Below, in pieces: positions 25,329-34,026 of a DNA stretch of 64,000 bases. Under the pieces are notes generated by a model. That model worked only from the letters and a program-made list of their open reading frames with translations. It did not search any database and had not been told where the DNA came from. The number at the start of each line of letters is the position of its first letter. The stretch's first letter is position 1. The stretch covers positions 19,296 through 83,295 of the forward strand of contig JABXKT010000005.1 of assembly GCA_013619155.1 (NCBI GenBank), in the 5' to 3' direction. A program made the position numbers and the translations under genes. The stretch comes from Desulfobacteraceae bacterium. Lineage in GTDB: Bacteria > Desulfobacterota > Desulfobacteria > Desulfobacterales > Desulfolunaceae.

Positions 25329-26036
25329 ATGACACAGCCAGACAATACGGATGACGCATTGATCCGTCTTTTCAATGTAAGCAAGCGTTTCGGCGCCAAG
25401 CTGGCCCTTTCCAATATTACGATGGATATCCACAAAGGGGAGTGGCTCTACGTGACCGGACCTTCCGGGGCCGGTAAGTCCACCCTCTTAAAACTCTTCT
25501 ATCTGGGAGAGAAGACCACCAGTGGCCAGGTACTCGTATTCGGCACCAATATGAACCGCTTGGCAAGGCGGGAGATCCCCTTTCTTAGACGCCGTTTCGG
25601 TATTATTTTCCAGGATTTTAAGCTGATTGCCCATCGTAATGTGTTTGAAAATGTGGCCCTGGTATTGGAAGCCCGGGGTGAGCCTCGGGCTATGATCGCC
25701 AAGCGTACCCGAAATATCTTGCGTCATGCCGGCATGGAGATGCGCATGAACGCCATGCCCACGACCCTCTCCGGCGGGGAGCAGCAGCGGGTGGCCGTGG
25801 CCCGGGCCATTGCCGGTCAGCCCGAGGTGATCCTGGCTGATGAGCCCACGGGCAGCCTCGATCCGAAATCCGCCGAGATCATCATTGGGCTTCTCTCCGC
25901 GTACCATAAGCGGGGGGCCACGGTGCTTGTGGCTACCCACGATACCGAACTTCTGGCCCGGAGGGAGGGGCGCATCATCCGCCTGGAAGAGGGGCGCCTG
26001 GTGTCGTCGGAGCCGGCGGTGGGGGAGGCGCCATGA
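25329..26036 (+). CDS. ftsE: Cell division ATP-binding protein FtsE
   Basis: FtsE is the ABC ATPase that, with FtsX, transmits a signal from the divisome to periplasmic peptidoglycan hydrolase activators. Walker A is GPSGAGKST (about residues 44-52), the signature is LSGGEQQRVAVARAI, Walker B is VILADEPTGSLD, and the switch His is in VATHD. Length is 235 residues with a short C-terminal tail. CGGAG precedes the ATG. ftsX overlaps it by four bases. Confidence 0.95.
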   Translation: MTQPDNTDDALIRLFNVSKRFGAKLALSNITMDIHKGEWLYVTGPSGAGKSTLLKLFYLGEKTTSGQVLVFGTNMNRLARREIPFLRRRFGIIFQDFKLIAHRNVFENVALVLEARGEPRAMIAKRTRNILRHAGMEMRMNAMPTTLSGGEQQRVAVARAIAGQPEVILADEPTGSLDPKSAEIIIGLLSAYHKRGATVLVATHDTELLARREGRIIRLEEGRLVSSEPAVGEAP

Positions 26037-26914
26037 GGGATCACATGCAGCGGACCCTAAAGGATTTCACCGCCCACGCCTTTCTCCATGGCATCACGGT
26101 GCTGACCATCTCCTTGACCATTCTCATCGCCGGGGCCCTGCTTCTCGTGGTGGAGAATGGGACGGCGGTGATCTCATCCTGGAAGAGTGGGGTCACGGTG
26201 ATGGTTTACCTCCATGATGGCATCTCGTCTTCGGAGGTGGAGGCCACGGGCCGTTCCCTGGAGACCATGGGCGGGGTGAAGGGCGCCACCTTTATCTCCC
26301 GGGATGAGGCCCTCACCGATTTAATGGAGAGTATGGCGGGGCAACGGTCTCTCTTTGACGATTTGGGCGAGAACCCCTTGCCCGATGCCTACGAGGTGGA
26401 GGTGAGCCCAGAGGCTGCGGAGTGGTCACGGGTTGAGGTCATGGCGGCGGCCATGGTGAAGCTCTCGGCCGTGGATGAGGTGGAGTATGGGCGCTCCTGG
26501 TTGGCCCGGGTCTCCCGTCTCCTGGGGCTGGTGGAGCTGACCGGAGGGGCCCTGGCCCTCCTTTTTTTTATTGTGGCCCTCTTCATTGTATACAACACCG
26601 TGCGCCTGGCTCTCTACTCCCGGCGTGACGAAATTGAGATCATGCAGCTGGTGGGAGCCACCGGCAACTTTATCAAGATGCCCCTCTATCTCGCCGGCAT
26701 CATCGAGGGGGGCCTGGGTGCCCTCATCGCTTTGATGGCCCTTTTTGGGGCGTATCTTCTCTTTGTCTCCAAGGTGGGGGGCGGGGTGGACGATTTTGTT
26801 CCCTCCTTTCTCTCCATCGGCGCCATGGGGGTTGTTTTTCTTTATGGAATTTTTGTAGGGTGGTTTGGATGTTTTCTCTCGCTGCGCGAATTTATGCAAG
26901 AAACCGCCGTCTGA
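26033..26914 (+). CDS. ftsX: Cell division protein FtsX
   Basis: A 293-residue permease-like partner of FtsE with four membrane helices: one near the N-terminus (ITVLTISLTILIAGALLLVV) and three at the C-terminal end (ALLFFIVALFIVYNTVRLALY; GGLGALIALMALFGAYLLFV; IGAMGVVFLYGIFVGWFGC). The periplasmic domain between them (residues 45-165) is what contacts EnvC-type activators. It overlaps ftsE by four bases and envC by 46 bases, so the three are tightly coupled. Confidence 0.93.
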   Translation: MRDHMQRTLKDFTAHAFLHGITVLTISLTILIAGALLLVVENGTAVISSWKSGVTVMVYLHDGISSSEVEATGRSLETMGGVKGATFISRDEALTDLMESMAGQRSLFDDLGENPLPDAYEVEVSPEAAEWSRVEVMAAAMVKLSAVDEVEYGRSWLARVSRLLGLVELTGGALALLFFIVALFIVYNTVRLALYSRRDEIEIMQLVGATGNFIKMPLYLAGIIEGGLGALIALMALFGAYLLFVSKVGGGVDDFVPSFLSIGAMGVVFLYGIFVGWFGCFLSLREFMQETAV

Positions 26915-28272
26915 TTCTGGTCTGCCTCCTTCTCGGACTCCCCACTCTGGCCCAGGCTGCGGCCGCGAATCGTGCCGTGGTGGTGGTCCCGCGTCTTGAG
27001 GTGAGGCGTCACCCCTCTGACCGAGAGGACCCTGTCTCTCACCTCGTTCGGGGACAGATCGTGGAGGTGATGCGCCAGGACGGGGGGTGGGCCCTGATTC
27101 GGGATGGGGATACTCGGGGGTACATTGTCGTCTCAGACGCCTCGGTGGTGACTTACACGGCGAAGAAGAGGCGGACCGTGAAGCTGTCGCCGGAGATATC
27201 CGAGAAGATGTCGACGCGTAATCTGGTGACGGCCCGGAAGGCTGTGGTGGATGAGGAGACGCGCCTGGCGGTGGTACGTCAGGAGGAGATAGCGGTGATC
27301 CGGGATGTGGAGCGGTACAACCACGCCCTTGACGTCGCCAGAAAGAGGGCCAGGGGCTTGGGCAGGGAGCTTGCCAGCTTAGAGAAGCGGGTGGCCTCGG
27401 CCCTCTCTGCCCAGGCGACGGTGGAATCCGATATCCGGGCTGGTCGTCGCCGGATCATGGTTCGCTTGGCCGCTTACTATAAGTTGCATCAGATTGGCGA
27501 GATGAATACCTTTGCCGCCTCGGGCTCCTTTCAGGAGATGGTGGTGAAAAAGAGGGCCCTTATCCGCATCCTGGGGCAAGACGACCGCCTTCTGACGCAG
27601 TACACAAGCCTCCTGGCGGAGAGGCAGGCCATGGCCTCACGATTGGCAGGGGAGCGCAGGGCCCTTGCCGCGGTGGTGGATGCCCATGAAAAAGAGCGTA
27701 GCGACGTGGCGGCGATGTATCGGAAGCGGTCCGTGGCCTTAAAGGCGGTGCGGGAGAAGAAGGCCTTGAGTTTGGTGGCCCTTGTGGAGATGAAGCGTTC
27801 GGAAAAAGCCCTGAATGCTAAGATGGCGGCTCTCATGAAGGCGCGCAAAGCCCTGGCGGCTAAAAAACGCTTTGTGCACTATAAGGGCTTGTTGAAATAT
27901 CCAGTAGCCGGTAAAATTACAAAGAAATTCGGCCCTCACAAGGCGTCGGGTATGAACGTCACCACCTTTGAAAGCGGCATCGATATTCGGACCCAACGAG
28001 GGGAGCCGGTGCATGCAGTGGCCTCGGGAGAGGTCCTCTTTGCCGGGTGGTTGAAAGGGTATGGCAACCTCATTATCATGAATCACGGTGAGAGCTGGTA
28101 CTCACTCTATGCCCATACCGATGAGGTCTTTAAAAAGAAGGGGGCGCGGGTGATGGAAGGGGAGGTGATCGCCACGGTGGGAGACTCCAGCCTCTCCGGA
28201 TATCCTGATCTTCATTTCGAGATTCGTCACCACGGCACGCCGGTTAGCCCCGATTCCTGGTTTAAAAAATAG
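26869..28272 (+). CDS. envC: EnvC-like murein hydrolase activator
   Basis: A 467-residue secreted protein: signal peptide (RRLILVCLLLGLPTLAQA), an SH3-like segment (residues 30-90, RGQIVEVMRQDGGWALIRDG), a long coiled coil (about 110-320) and a C-terminal LytM/M23 fold. The zinc site is degenerate: FESGIDIR has Glu where active M23 enzymes have His, and YPDLHFEIRH has Asp in place of the first His of HxH. This is what is expected for EnvC-type activators, which switch on amidases rather than cut peptidoglycan themselves. I chose ATG 26869 over GTG 26860. It overlaps ftsX, its usual membrane partner. Confidence 0.9.
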   Translation: MFSLAARIYARNRRLILVCLLLGLPTLAQAAAANRAVVVVPRLEVRRHPSDREDPVSHLVRGQIVEVMRQDGGWALIRDGDTRGYIVVSDASVVTYTAKKRRTVKLSPEISEKMSTRNLVTARKAVVDEETRLAVVRQEEIAVIRDVERYNHALDVARKRARGLGRELASLEKRVASALSAQATVESDIRAGRRRIMVRLAAYYKLHQIGEMNTFAASGSFQEMVVKKRALIRILGQDDRLLTQYTSLLAERQAMASRLAGERRALAAVVDAHEKERSDVAAMYRKRSVALKAVREKKALSLVALVEMKRSEKALNAKMAALMKARKALAAKKRFVHYKGLLKYPVAGKITKKFGPHKASGMNVTTFESGIDIRTQRGEPVHAVASGEVLFAGWLKGYGNLIIMNHGESWYSLYAHTDEVFKKKGARVMEGEVIATVGDSSLSGYPDLHFEIRHHGTPVSPDSWFKK

Positions 28273-28340
28273 ACGAAGGCCCTCTCTTTTCTCGGCGGAA
28301 ATAGGCCCCTTTATAAAAAATTCTAAGGAGACCCGAATAT

Positions 28341-29588
28341 ATGATTAAGCGATTTTTATATCTGATGGTCTTCGTCTCTCTTCTAGGGCCTTTTCCCGTG
28401 TGGTCCGCCGAAGATGGTACCTACCGTAACCTTCGGATCTTTGCCGATGTACTCCAGGAGATCGAACGGCGTTACGTCGAAACCCCCGACTCCGAGCAGC
28501 TCATCGAAGCGGCCATTAAGGGGATGGTCAACAGCTTAGACCCCCACTCCGCTCTCTTGCCGCCCAGGGCCCATCGTGATCTCCAGGATGACACGCGGGG
28601 CCACTTCTCCGGGGTGGGCCTGGTGCTCTCTATCCGTGAGGATAAGCTGGTGGTCGTCTCTCCCATTGAGGGCTCTCCGGCGAAAGAGGCGGGGGTGCGC
28701 AGCGGGGATGTCATCATCGCCATCGATGGTCAGAAGACGGCCACTCTCTCCATGGAGGAATCCACCACCCTCATGCGGGGGGCGAGGGGAAGCGAGGTGG
28801 CCCTTACGGTACTCCGGAAAAAAGATGGCAAAGAGATGGTGATTACCGTGCGCCGGGATGATATCCCCTTACAGTCCGTCTCCCATTACGAACTGAAGCC
28901 GGGTTTTCCTTTTGTGGTGGTAACCTCGTTTAATGAGAGCACGGCCCGGGATTTTGAGACGGCCCTGGCCCTCCATGAATCCCGAGGCCCTGTGAAAGGG
29001 TTGGTGGTGGATTTGAGGGATAACCCCGGGGGCATCTTGCAACAGGCCGTGGAGATGGTGGATCTCTTTATCTCCGAGGGGGTCATCGTCTCCATCAAGG
29101 GGCGCGGCCAGGAGCAGTCTCAGGTGTGGCGGGCCACCGGAGAGAAACCCGTGCGGGCCTACCCCATGGTGGTCCTCATCAACGGCGGTTCGGCCAGTGC
29201 CTCAGAGATCGTGGCCGGCGCCCTGAAGGACCACAAACGCGCCCTCATTCTCGGTACCACAAGCTTTGGCAAGGGGTCGGTGCAAAATATCATCTCCCTG
29301 TCCGATGGCTTCGGCCTGAAGCTCACCGTGGCCCTCTATTATACCCCCTCGGGGCGGTCCATCCAGGCCAAGGGGATCGTTCCCGATGTGGAGCTCCCCT
29401 TTCAGGAGATGGCCTTCGTATCGGATGACGCCTCCATGACAGAGCGGGATCTGCCCAACCATATCGAGGTGCGGGAGACGGTCCATGAGGTCCCCCTCCC
29501 CCAGGCTCCGGATCGCCTGCATCGGGACAATCAGGTCCAGCGTGCCCTGGAACTTCTCTTCAGTCGGGATATCTTCGGCGATGGCTGA
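28341..29588 (+). CDS. Carboxyl-terminal processing protease CtpA (S41)
   Basis: A 415-residue periplasmic S41 protease: signal peptide (MIKRFLYLMVFVSLLG...WSA), PDZ domain (about residues 85-165, HFSGVGLVLSIRE and GVRSGDVIIAIDG) and S41 core. The likely catalytic pair is Ser288 in GGSASASEIVAG and Lys311 in SFGKGSVQ. In other bacteria CtpA and Prc enzymes control peptidoglycan endopeptidases. AAGGAG lies upstream of the start. It follows envC by 68 bases, and a terminator lies after it, before the next gene. Confidence 0.93.
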   Translation: MIKRFLYLMVFVSLLGPFPVWSAEDGTYRNLRIFADVLQEIERRYVETPDSEQLIEAAIKGMVNSLDPHSALLPPRAHRDLQDDTRGHFSGVGLVLSIREDKLVVVSPIEGSPAKEAGVRSGDVIIAIDGQKTATLSMEESTTLMRGARGSEVALTVLRKKDGKEMVITVRRDDIPLQSVSHYELKPGFPFVVVTSFNESTARDFETALALHESRGPVKGLVVDLRDNPGGILQQAVEMVDLFISEGVIVSIKGRGQEQSQVWRATGEKPVRAYPMVVLINGGSASASEIVAGALKDHKRALILGTTSFGKGSVQNIISLSDGFGLKLTVALYYTPSGRSIQAKGIVPDVELPFQEMAFVSDDASMTERDLPNHIEVRETVHEVPLPQAPDRLHRDNQVQRALELLFSRDIFGDG

Positions 29589-29645
29589 GAGGCGTTGGAC
29601 GTGAGAGGGGGCCCGTTTTTTGGTCATCTTGCCCTAGGAGGCATC

Positions 29646-29672
29646 CATCCCATAATGGGATGTTTTATTTTT
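29646..29672 (+). terminator. Intrinsic terminator after ctpA
   Basis: CATCCC, loop ATAAT, GGGATG, then TTTTATTTTT. It should end or reduce transcription between ctpA and the deacetylase-like gene. Confidence 0.75.
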
Positions 29673-29740
29673 GAAAGGACTCGCTGACTGTGAGTGTGGT
29701 TGAAAAAGAGTGGTCATTAAGAAAAAAATGAAGGGGAACC

Positions 29741-30682
29741 ATGGCCGGGGTACAGAAGGGAAAGAAGAAGGGGACGGCTACGCCGACGCCTCGCAGTTCA
29801 TTTGGCCGTGTGGCCTTTGCCGTTTCATTGGTGGCCTGCATCGTGGTGGTCTCCGGTCTTCTGGTGATGCGATATCTGCCACCCATGGTGGTTCCCCAGA
29901 GGTATGCTTCGGTAGAAAAATCGGGGGGCATCCCCATCTCCCCCCAATACGAGGTGTTTGAAAAGTATTCGGTGCCTGATCGCATGATGCGGCCGGTGCC
30001 CCCGAAGGCCTCTCATAAGCCGAGACTCGCCTTGATTATTGATGATATCGGTTATAAGAGGCGCATGGCCCTAGATCTCATGGCCTTGGATCCCAATCTG
30101 ACCCTCTCCATCCTCCCGGGAAGTCCCTACGGCACATTTATTGCCGAGGTGGCGCGGAAGAAGGGCATGGAGCTGATGCTGCACCAGCCCATGGAGCCCC
30201 AGGAGTACCCGAAGGTGGACCCCGGACCTGGGGCCCTCCTCACCTCTATGGATCCGGATCGGCTCATCTCGGTCTTGAAAAAAAATCTGGCCATTTATCC
30301 AGACATCAAGGGGCTCAACAACCATATGGGTTCAAAACTTACCGCTTTGTCGCCACAGATGTATCAGGTGATGACCCTCCTGAAAAAACGGGGAATTTAT
30401 TTTATAGACAGCCGTACCTCGGCGAAGACGGTGGGGCGGTCGGCGGCCAAATTGATGCAGGTCCCCTTTGCGGAGCGGGATGTTTTTCTCGATCATGTTC
30501 AAGAGCGCGATGCCGTAATAAAGCAGGTGGAGAAGATGCTCACCATCGCCGAAAAACACGGGAGTGCCGTGGGAATCGGGCATCCTCATGGTGTCACTTA
30601 CGATGTTCTCCTGGAGATGATGCCGGAAATTCACCGACGGGTGACCCTGGTGCGCCCCTCTGCCCTCGTGATACATCTCTAA
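29741..30682 (+). CDS. Divergent polysaccharide deacetylase family protein (YibQ-like)
   Basis: A 313-residue protein with a basic N-terminus, one membrane anchor (about residues 24-45, VAFAVSLVACIVVVSGLLV) and a periplasmic domain of the divergent polysaccharide deacetylase family. Markers are RLALIIDDIGYKRRMALDL, LTLSILPGSPYG, LMLHQPMEPQEYP, GLNNHMGSKLT and GIGHPHGVTYDVL. DD, the HxP and NNHMGS residues match the metal-site pattern of the superfamily, but activity has rarely been shown. YibQ homologues often sit next to envC and ctpA, as here, which suggests a cell-wall role. Confidence 0.9.
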   Translation: MAGVQKGKKKGTATPTPRSSFGRVAFAVSLVACIVVVSGLLVMRYLPPMVVPQRYASVEKSGGIPISPQYEVFEKYSVPDRMMRPVPPKASHKPRLALIIDDIGYKRRMALDLMALDPNLTLSILPGSPYGTFIAEVARKKGMELMLHQPMEPQEYPKVDPGPGALLTSMDPDRLISVLKKNLAIYPDIKGLNNHMGSKLTALSPQMYQVMTLLKKRGIYFIDSRTSAKTVGRSAAKLMQVPFAERDVFLDHVQERDAVIKQVEKMLTIAEKHGSAVGIGHPHGVTYDVLLEMMPEIHRRVTLVRPSALVIHL

Positions 30683-30745
30683 TCACGGGGAGATGCTTAA
30701 GCTTTTGGTTGAATTTTTTTTATGTCATGGTATTGTAGGGGATTG

Positions 30746-30764
30746 ACCACAATTTTATTGTGGT
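30746..30764. repeat. Perfect inverted repeat ACCACAAT-TTT-ATTGTGGT
   Basis: An 8-bp perfect hairpin in the 285-bp gap between yibQ and rplU, about 120 bases upstream of the rplU promoter. It has no T run, so an operator is as likely as a terminator. Confidence 0.4.
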
Positions 30765-30881
30765 TCTGAAGGGTGGAAACTTTTTTTCACCCGCGACATG
30801 TGAGACCCACAATGAAACCATGGATTTGTCGGCATTTTCACGGAATGGGGATACCCTTGCGTGGAAAATGCAAAATATTCC

Positions 30882-30909
30882 TTGACAAATCATTTAAGGT
30901 TTCTAAAAT
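30882..30909 (+). promoter_or_regulatory. Sigma70 promoter of rplU-rpmA-obgE
   Basis: TTGACA (30882-30887), a 16-base spacer, then TAAAAT (30904-30909), 58 bases upstream of the rplU start. Confidence 0.82.
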
Positions 30910-30967
30910 GGTTGGGTTTTTTTGATCTAGAGGCTCAAGTTTGAAAGCACAATTGGGAGAATAAACT

Positions 30968-31279
30968 ATGTATGCTGTAGTTGCTACGGGCGGCAAGCAA
31001 TATAAGGTTCAGGAAGGCGAGATCCTGCGAGTTGAGAAGCTTGTGGGTGAAGTCGGATCTACCGTGACCTTCGATAAGGTCCTTATGACCTCCGATGGCA
31101 CTGACGTTGCCCTGGGCGCACCTCTTCTCGAAGGCGCCGAGGTAATCGGTCAGATCGTGGAGCAGGATAAATCGAAAAAGGTACTCGTCTTTAAGTACAA
31201 GCGCCGCAAGCGGTATCGCAAGATGCAGGGCCATCGTCAGCCCTATACCGCCGTTAAAATCAATACCATCAAGGCGTAA
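30968..31279 (+). CDS. rplU: 50S ribosomal protein bL21
   Basis: A 103-residue protein with the L21 start MYAVVATGGKQYKVQEG and the C-terminal KYKRRKRYRKMQGHRQPYT, both diagnostic. It binds 23S rRNA in the large subunit. GGGAGA lies seven bases upstream of the start. It is the first gene of a conserved rplU-rpmA-obgE operon; a perfect 16-bp palindrome, GCTCCGCATGCGGAGC (31287-31302), lies just past its stop. Confidence 0.98.
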   Translation: MYAVVATGGKQYKVQEGEILRVEKLVGEVGSTVTFDKVLMTSDGTDVALGAPLLEGAEVIGQIVEQDKSKKVLVFKYKRRKRYRKMQGHRQPYTAVKINTIKA

Positions 31280-31434
31280 GTCGGGTGCTCCGCATGCGGA
31301 GCTTCCGCTAAGGACGTGGTGCGTTAAAAAAATTTGAGAAAGAGTGAACGTGCCCTCCCCCCGTGGTGGGCATTGAGTTTTTTAAGCATCACCACCCCTA
31401 CAGACACCTACACGGCTTTAAGGAGTAAACGAAA

Positions 31435-31689
31435 ATGGCACATAAGAAAGCTGGCGGCAGTACCAAAAACGGCCGCGACAGTAATGCACAGCGACGCGGT
31501 GTGAAGAAATATGGTGGCGAGGAAGTACGATCCGGGAACATTCTTGTTCGCCAGGTTGGCACCTCCATCCACCCCGGTAATAACGTTGGCTTGGGCAAGG
31601 ATTTTACCCTCTTTGCCACCATCGACGGTGTGGTCAAGTATGAGCGCATGGGTCGTAGCCGCAAAAAAGTCAGCGTATATGCCGCGTGA
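31435..31689 (+). CDS. rpmA: 50S ribosomal protein bL27
   Basis: An 84-residue protein beginning [16 protein letters not shown], the bL27 N-terminus that reaches the peptidyl-transferase centre, followed by [20 protein letters not shown]. There is no N-terminal extension of the type cleaved in Firmicutes. AAGGAG lies nine bases upstream. Its TGA stop overlaps the GTG start of obgE. Confidence 0.98.
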   Translation: MAHKKAGGSTKNGRDSNAQRRGVKKYGGEEVRSGNILVRQVGTSIHPGNNVGLGKDFTLFATIDGVVKYERMGRSRKKVSVYAA

Positions 31690-32693
31690 AATTCATAGAC
31701 GAAGCAACCATCACTGTTCAATCCGGTAACGGAGGGAGGGGCTGCGTCAGCTTCCGACGCGAGAAGTATATTGAACGCGGAGGCCCCGACGGCGGCGATG
31801 GCGGCGGTGGCGGTAACGTGGTTCTTGTAGCCACGGCCGACACGCGCACCCTGTACGAGTTCAGGCGCAGGCGTTTGATCAAAGCCCAGAACGGCGGGTA
31901 TGGCATGGGTGCCAAGAGACACGGCCAACATGGCGATGATATGATCGTATATCTGCCTTCCGGTACGTTGGTGAGCAACGCAGAAACCGGGGAACTCATT
32001 CACGATTTCCTGAGCCCCGGTGAACGCTTTGTTATTGCCAAGGGCGGTATAGGGGGGCGCGGGAATAAAAAATTTACCACCTCCCGCAACCGAGCGCCTC
32101 GATTTGCTCAGACCGGCGAGCCGGGTGAAACCCTTCAGATCCATCTCGAACTGAAGTTGATTGCCGATGTAGGGATTATCGGTTTTCCCAATGCGGGAAA
32201 GTCGACTCTTATTCGTGTGATCTCGTCGGCCCGACCCAAGACGGCTGACTACCCCTTTACCACCCTGGTACCCACCATCGGTATGGTGCAGTATGAGTGG
32301 GGACAACCCTTTGCCGTGGCCGATATTCCCGGTCTCATCGAAGGGGCCCATGAAGGTGTGGGGCTGGGAACGACCTTTCTCAAGCACATTGAGCGTACGA
32401 GTACCCTGGTGCACCTTATCGATGCCTCGGCTATTGATATGGAGGCACCCCTGGCCCAATTTGAAGCCATTAACCGGGAGCTCTCTCTCTTTAGCGATAA
32501 GCTGAAGACGAAGGACCAGATTGTCGTCTTGAACAAACTGGATATTTCTGGGGCCGATGAGAAGGCCGATGCCTTTGAAAAGGCATTGGGGAAACCTGAT
32601 GTTCTGCGGATCTCTGCGGCATCCACCGAAGGGGTGGATTCTCTCAAAGAGATGCTGAACCAGGCGGTCAATGGCACCGAGGAAGATGATTGA
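31686..32693 (+). CDS. obgE: GTPase Obg
   Basis: Obg is a ribosome-associated GTPase for 50S assembly and stress control. The glycine-rich OBG fold covers residues 1-158 ([34 protein letters not shown]). The G domain follows, with G1 [10 protein letters not shown]3 [13 protein letters not shown]4 NKLD and G5 ISAAS. Length is 335 residues with no long C-terminal tail. The start is a GTG that overlaps the rpmA stop (GTGA), showing coupling. Confidence 0.97.
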   Translation: MKFIDEATITVQSGNGGRGCVSFRREKYIERGGPDGGDGGGGGNVVLVATADTRTLYEFRRRRLIKAQNGGYGMGAKRHGQHGDDMIVYLPSGTLVSNAETGELIHDFLSPGERFVIAKGGIGGRGNKKFTTSRNRAPRFAQTGEPGETLQIHLELKLIADVGIIGFPNAGKSTLIRVISSARPKTADYPFTTLVPTIGMVQYEWGQPFAVADIPGLIEGAHEGVGLGTTFLKHIERTSTLVHLIDASAIDMEAPLAQFEAINRELSLFSDKLKTKDQIVVLNKLDISGADEKADAFEKALGKPDVLRISAASTEGVDSLKEMLNQAVNGTEEDD

Positions 32694-32813
32694 TGTGTGT
32701 GTGAAAAGTCGGCGTTAACCGTGCCTCGCATTGTCATGTGGGGTTTTTTATTGTGAGCAATCACATGCATGATGTGTGTCGGTATCATTTGTTGAACTTT
32801 TTGCGAGGCCACC

Positions 32814-33953
32814 ATGGATAGAGACCAGAAAGCACTCTTTGGCAACGCCCGTCGGGTGGTGGTAAAGGTCGGAAGCGGGGTCCTCTCTTATAATGGGGGC
32901 ATCAATCACAATGTGGTGGCGTCCATTAGCCGTCAAATGGCTGCCCTAACCCAGGGCGGTCGTGAGATGATTCTTGTCTCCTCCGGGGCCGTGGCCTCGG
33001 GGGTCGCCAAGATAGGTCTGGGACGTCGGCCTGCCAGTATGCCTGAAAAACAAGCGGCCGCTGCCGTGGGGCAGGCGGGACTCATTCTCGAATACGAATT
33101 ACGATTTGCAGAAGCGGGCCTCAAGGTGGCTCAGATTCTTCTTACGCGCAACGATCTTTCCCATCGGACGCGCTACCTTAATGCACGGAACACCCTCAAC
33201 ATGCTTCTCTCCTGGGGGGTGGTGCCCATTATCAACGAAAACGATACCGTGGTAACCGATGAGATCCGCTTCGGGGATAACGACAACCTCTCGGCCATGA
33301 TCGCCCTGCTTCTCGATGCCGACATGCTCATCAATCTCACCGATATCGATGGTCTCTACGATGGCGATCCCAGAAAAAATCCCTCGGCAAAGCGTCTCGA
33401 TATCGTACCCAAGATTACCCCAGGCATCGAAGCCTCCTCCAAGGGGAGCCCCGGGGCCGTGGGCACCGGAGGTATGCGGACCAAGATTGAGGCAGCCAAG
33501 AAGAGTACCGCCTCAGGGGTCCCCATGGTGATCGCCTGTGGGTCCCAGCCCGGAGTCCTCATGGATCTTTTTGCCGGGGTGGCCCATGGTACCTATTTTG
33601 TGCCCAAGGTCGATAAGCTGGCCAGCCGCAAGCGTTGGATCGCCTTTACCTCCACCACCTTTGGGGTGCTGACGGTGGATGATGGGGCGGTCAAGGCCCT
33701 GGTGGCGGGGGGGAAGAGCCTTCTCCCCAGTGGCATCGTGCATGTCGACGGGACCTTTGAGGTGGGCGCGGCTGTCTCGGTGTGTGATTGCCATGGTGCC
33801 GAAGTGGCTCGGGGGCTGACCAACTATGCTGCCGATGACATTGACGCCATCAAGGGGTTGAGAAGCGATGTGATCAAAGCCGGGCCCGGTCTCCACGAGT
33901 ACGATGAGGTGATTCATCGGGACAATCTGGTGATCACCCTCACCTCTTCCTAA
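32814..33953 (+). CDS. proB: Glutamate 5-kinase
   Basis: ProB phosphorylates L-glutamate, the first and feedback-controlled step of proline synthesis. The amino-acid kinase domain covers residues 1-265: VVVKVGSGVLS, LVSSGAVASG, IINENDTVVTDEIRFGDND and GTGGMRTKIEAAKKS are family motifs. A C-terminal PUA domain (about 285-365) is present. Length is 379 residues. GAGG lies five bases upstream of the ATG. proA follows 73 bases after it, so both may be on one message. Confidence 0.97.
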   Translation: MDRDQKALFGNARRVVVKVGSGVLSYNGGINHNVVASISRQMAALTQGGREMILVSSGAVASGVAKIGLGRRPASMPEKQAAAAVGQAGLILEYELRFAEAGLKVAQILLTRNDLSHRTRYLNARNTLNMLLSWGVVPIINENDTVVTDEIRFGDNDNLSAMIALLLDADMLINLTDIDGLYDGDPRKNPSAKRLDIVPKITPGIEASSKGSPGAVGTGGMRTKIEAAKKSTASGVPMVIACGSQPGVLMDLFAGVAHGTYFVPKVDKLASRKRWIAFTSTTFGVLTVDDGAVKALVAGGKSLLPSGIVHVDGTFEVGAAVSVCDCHGAEVARGLTNYAADDIDAIKGLRSDVIKAGPGLHEYDEVIHRDNLVITLTSS

Positions 33954-34026
33954 AGAAAAGGGCAGTGGGGTGCGGCGGAACTATCTAAATTTCATTGACA
34001 TGTATCTGACCAGGGAGTGAGTGATC

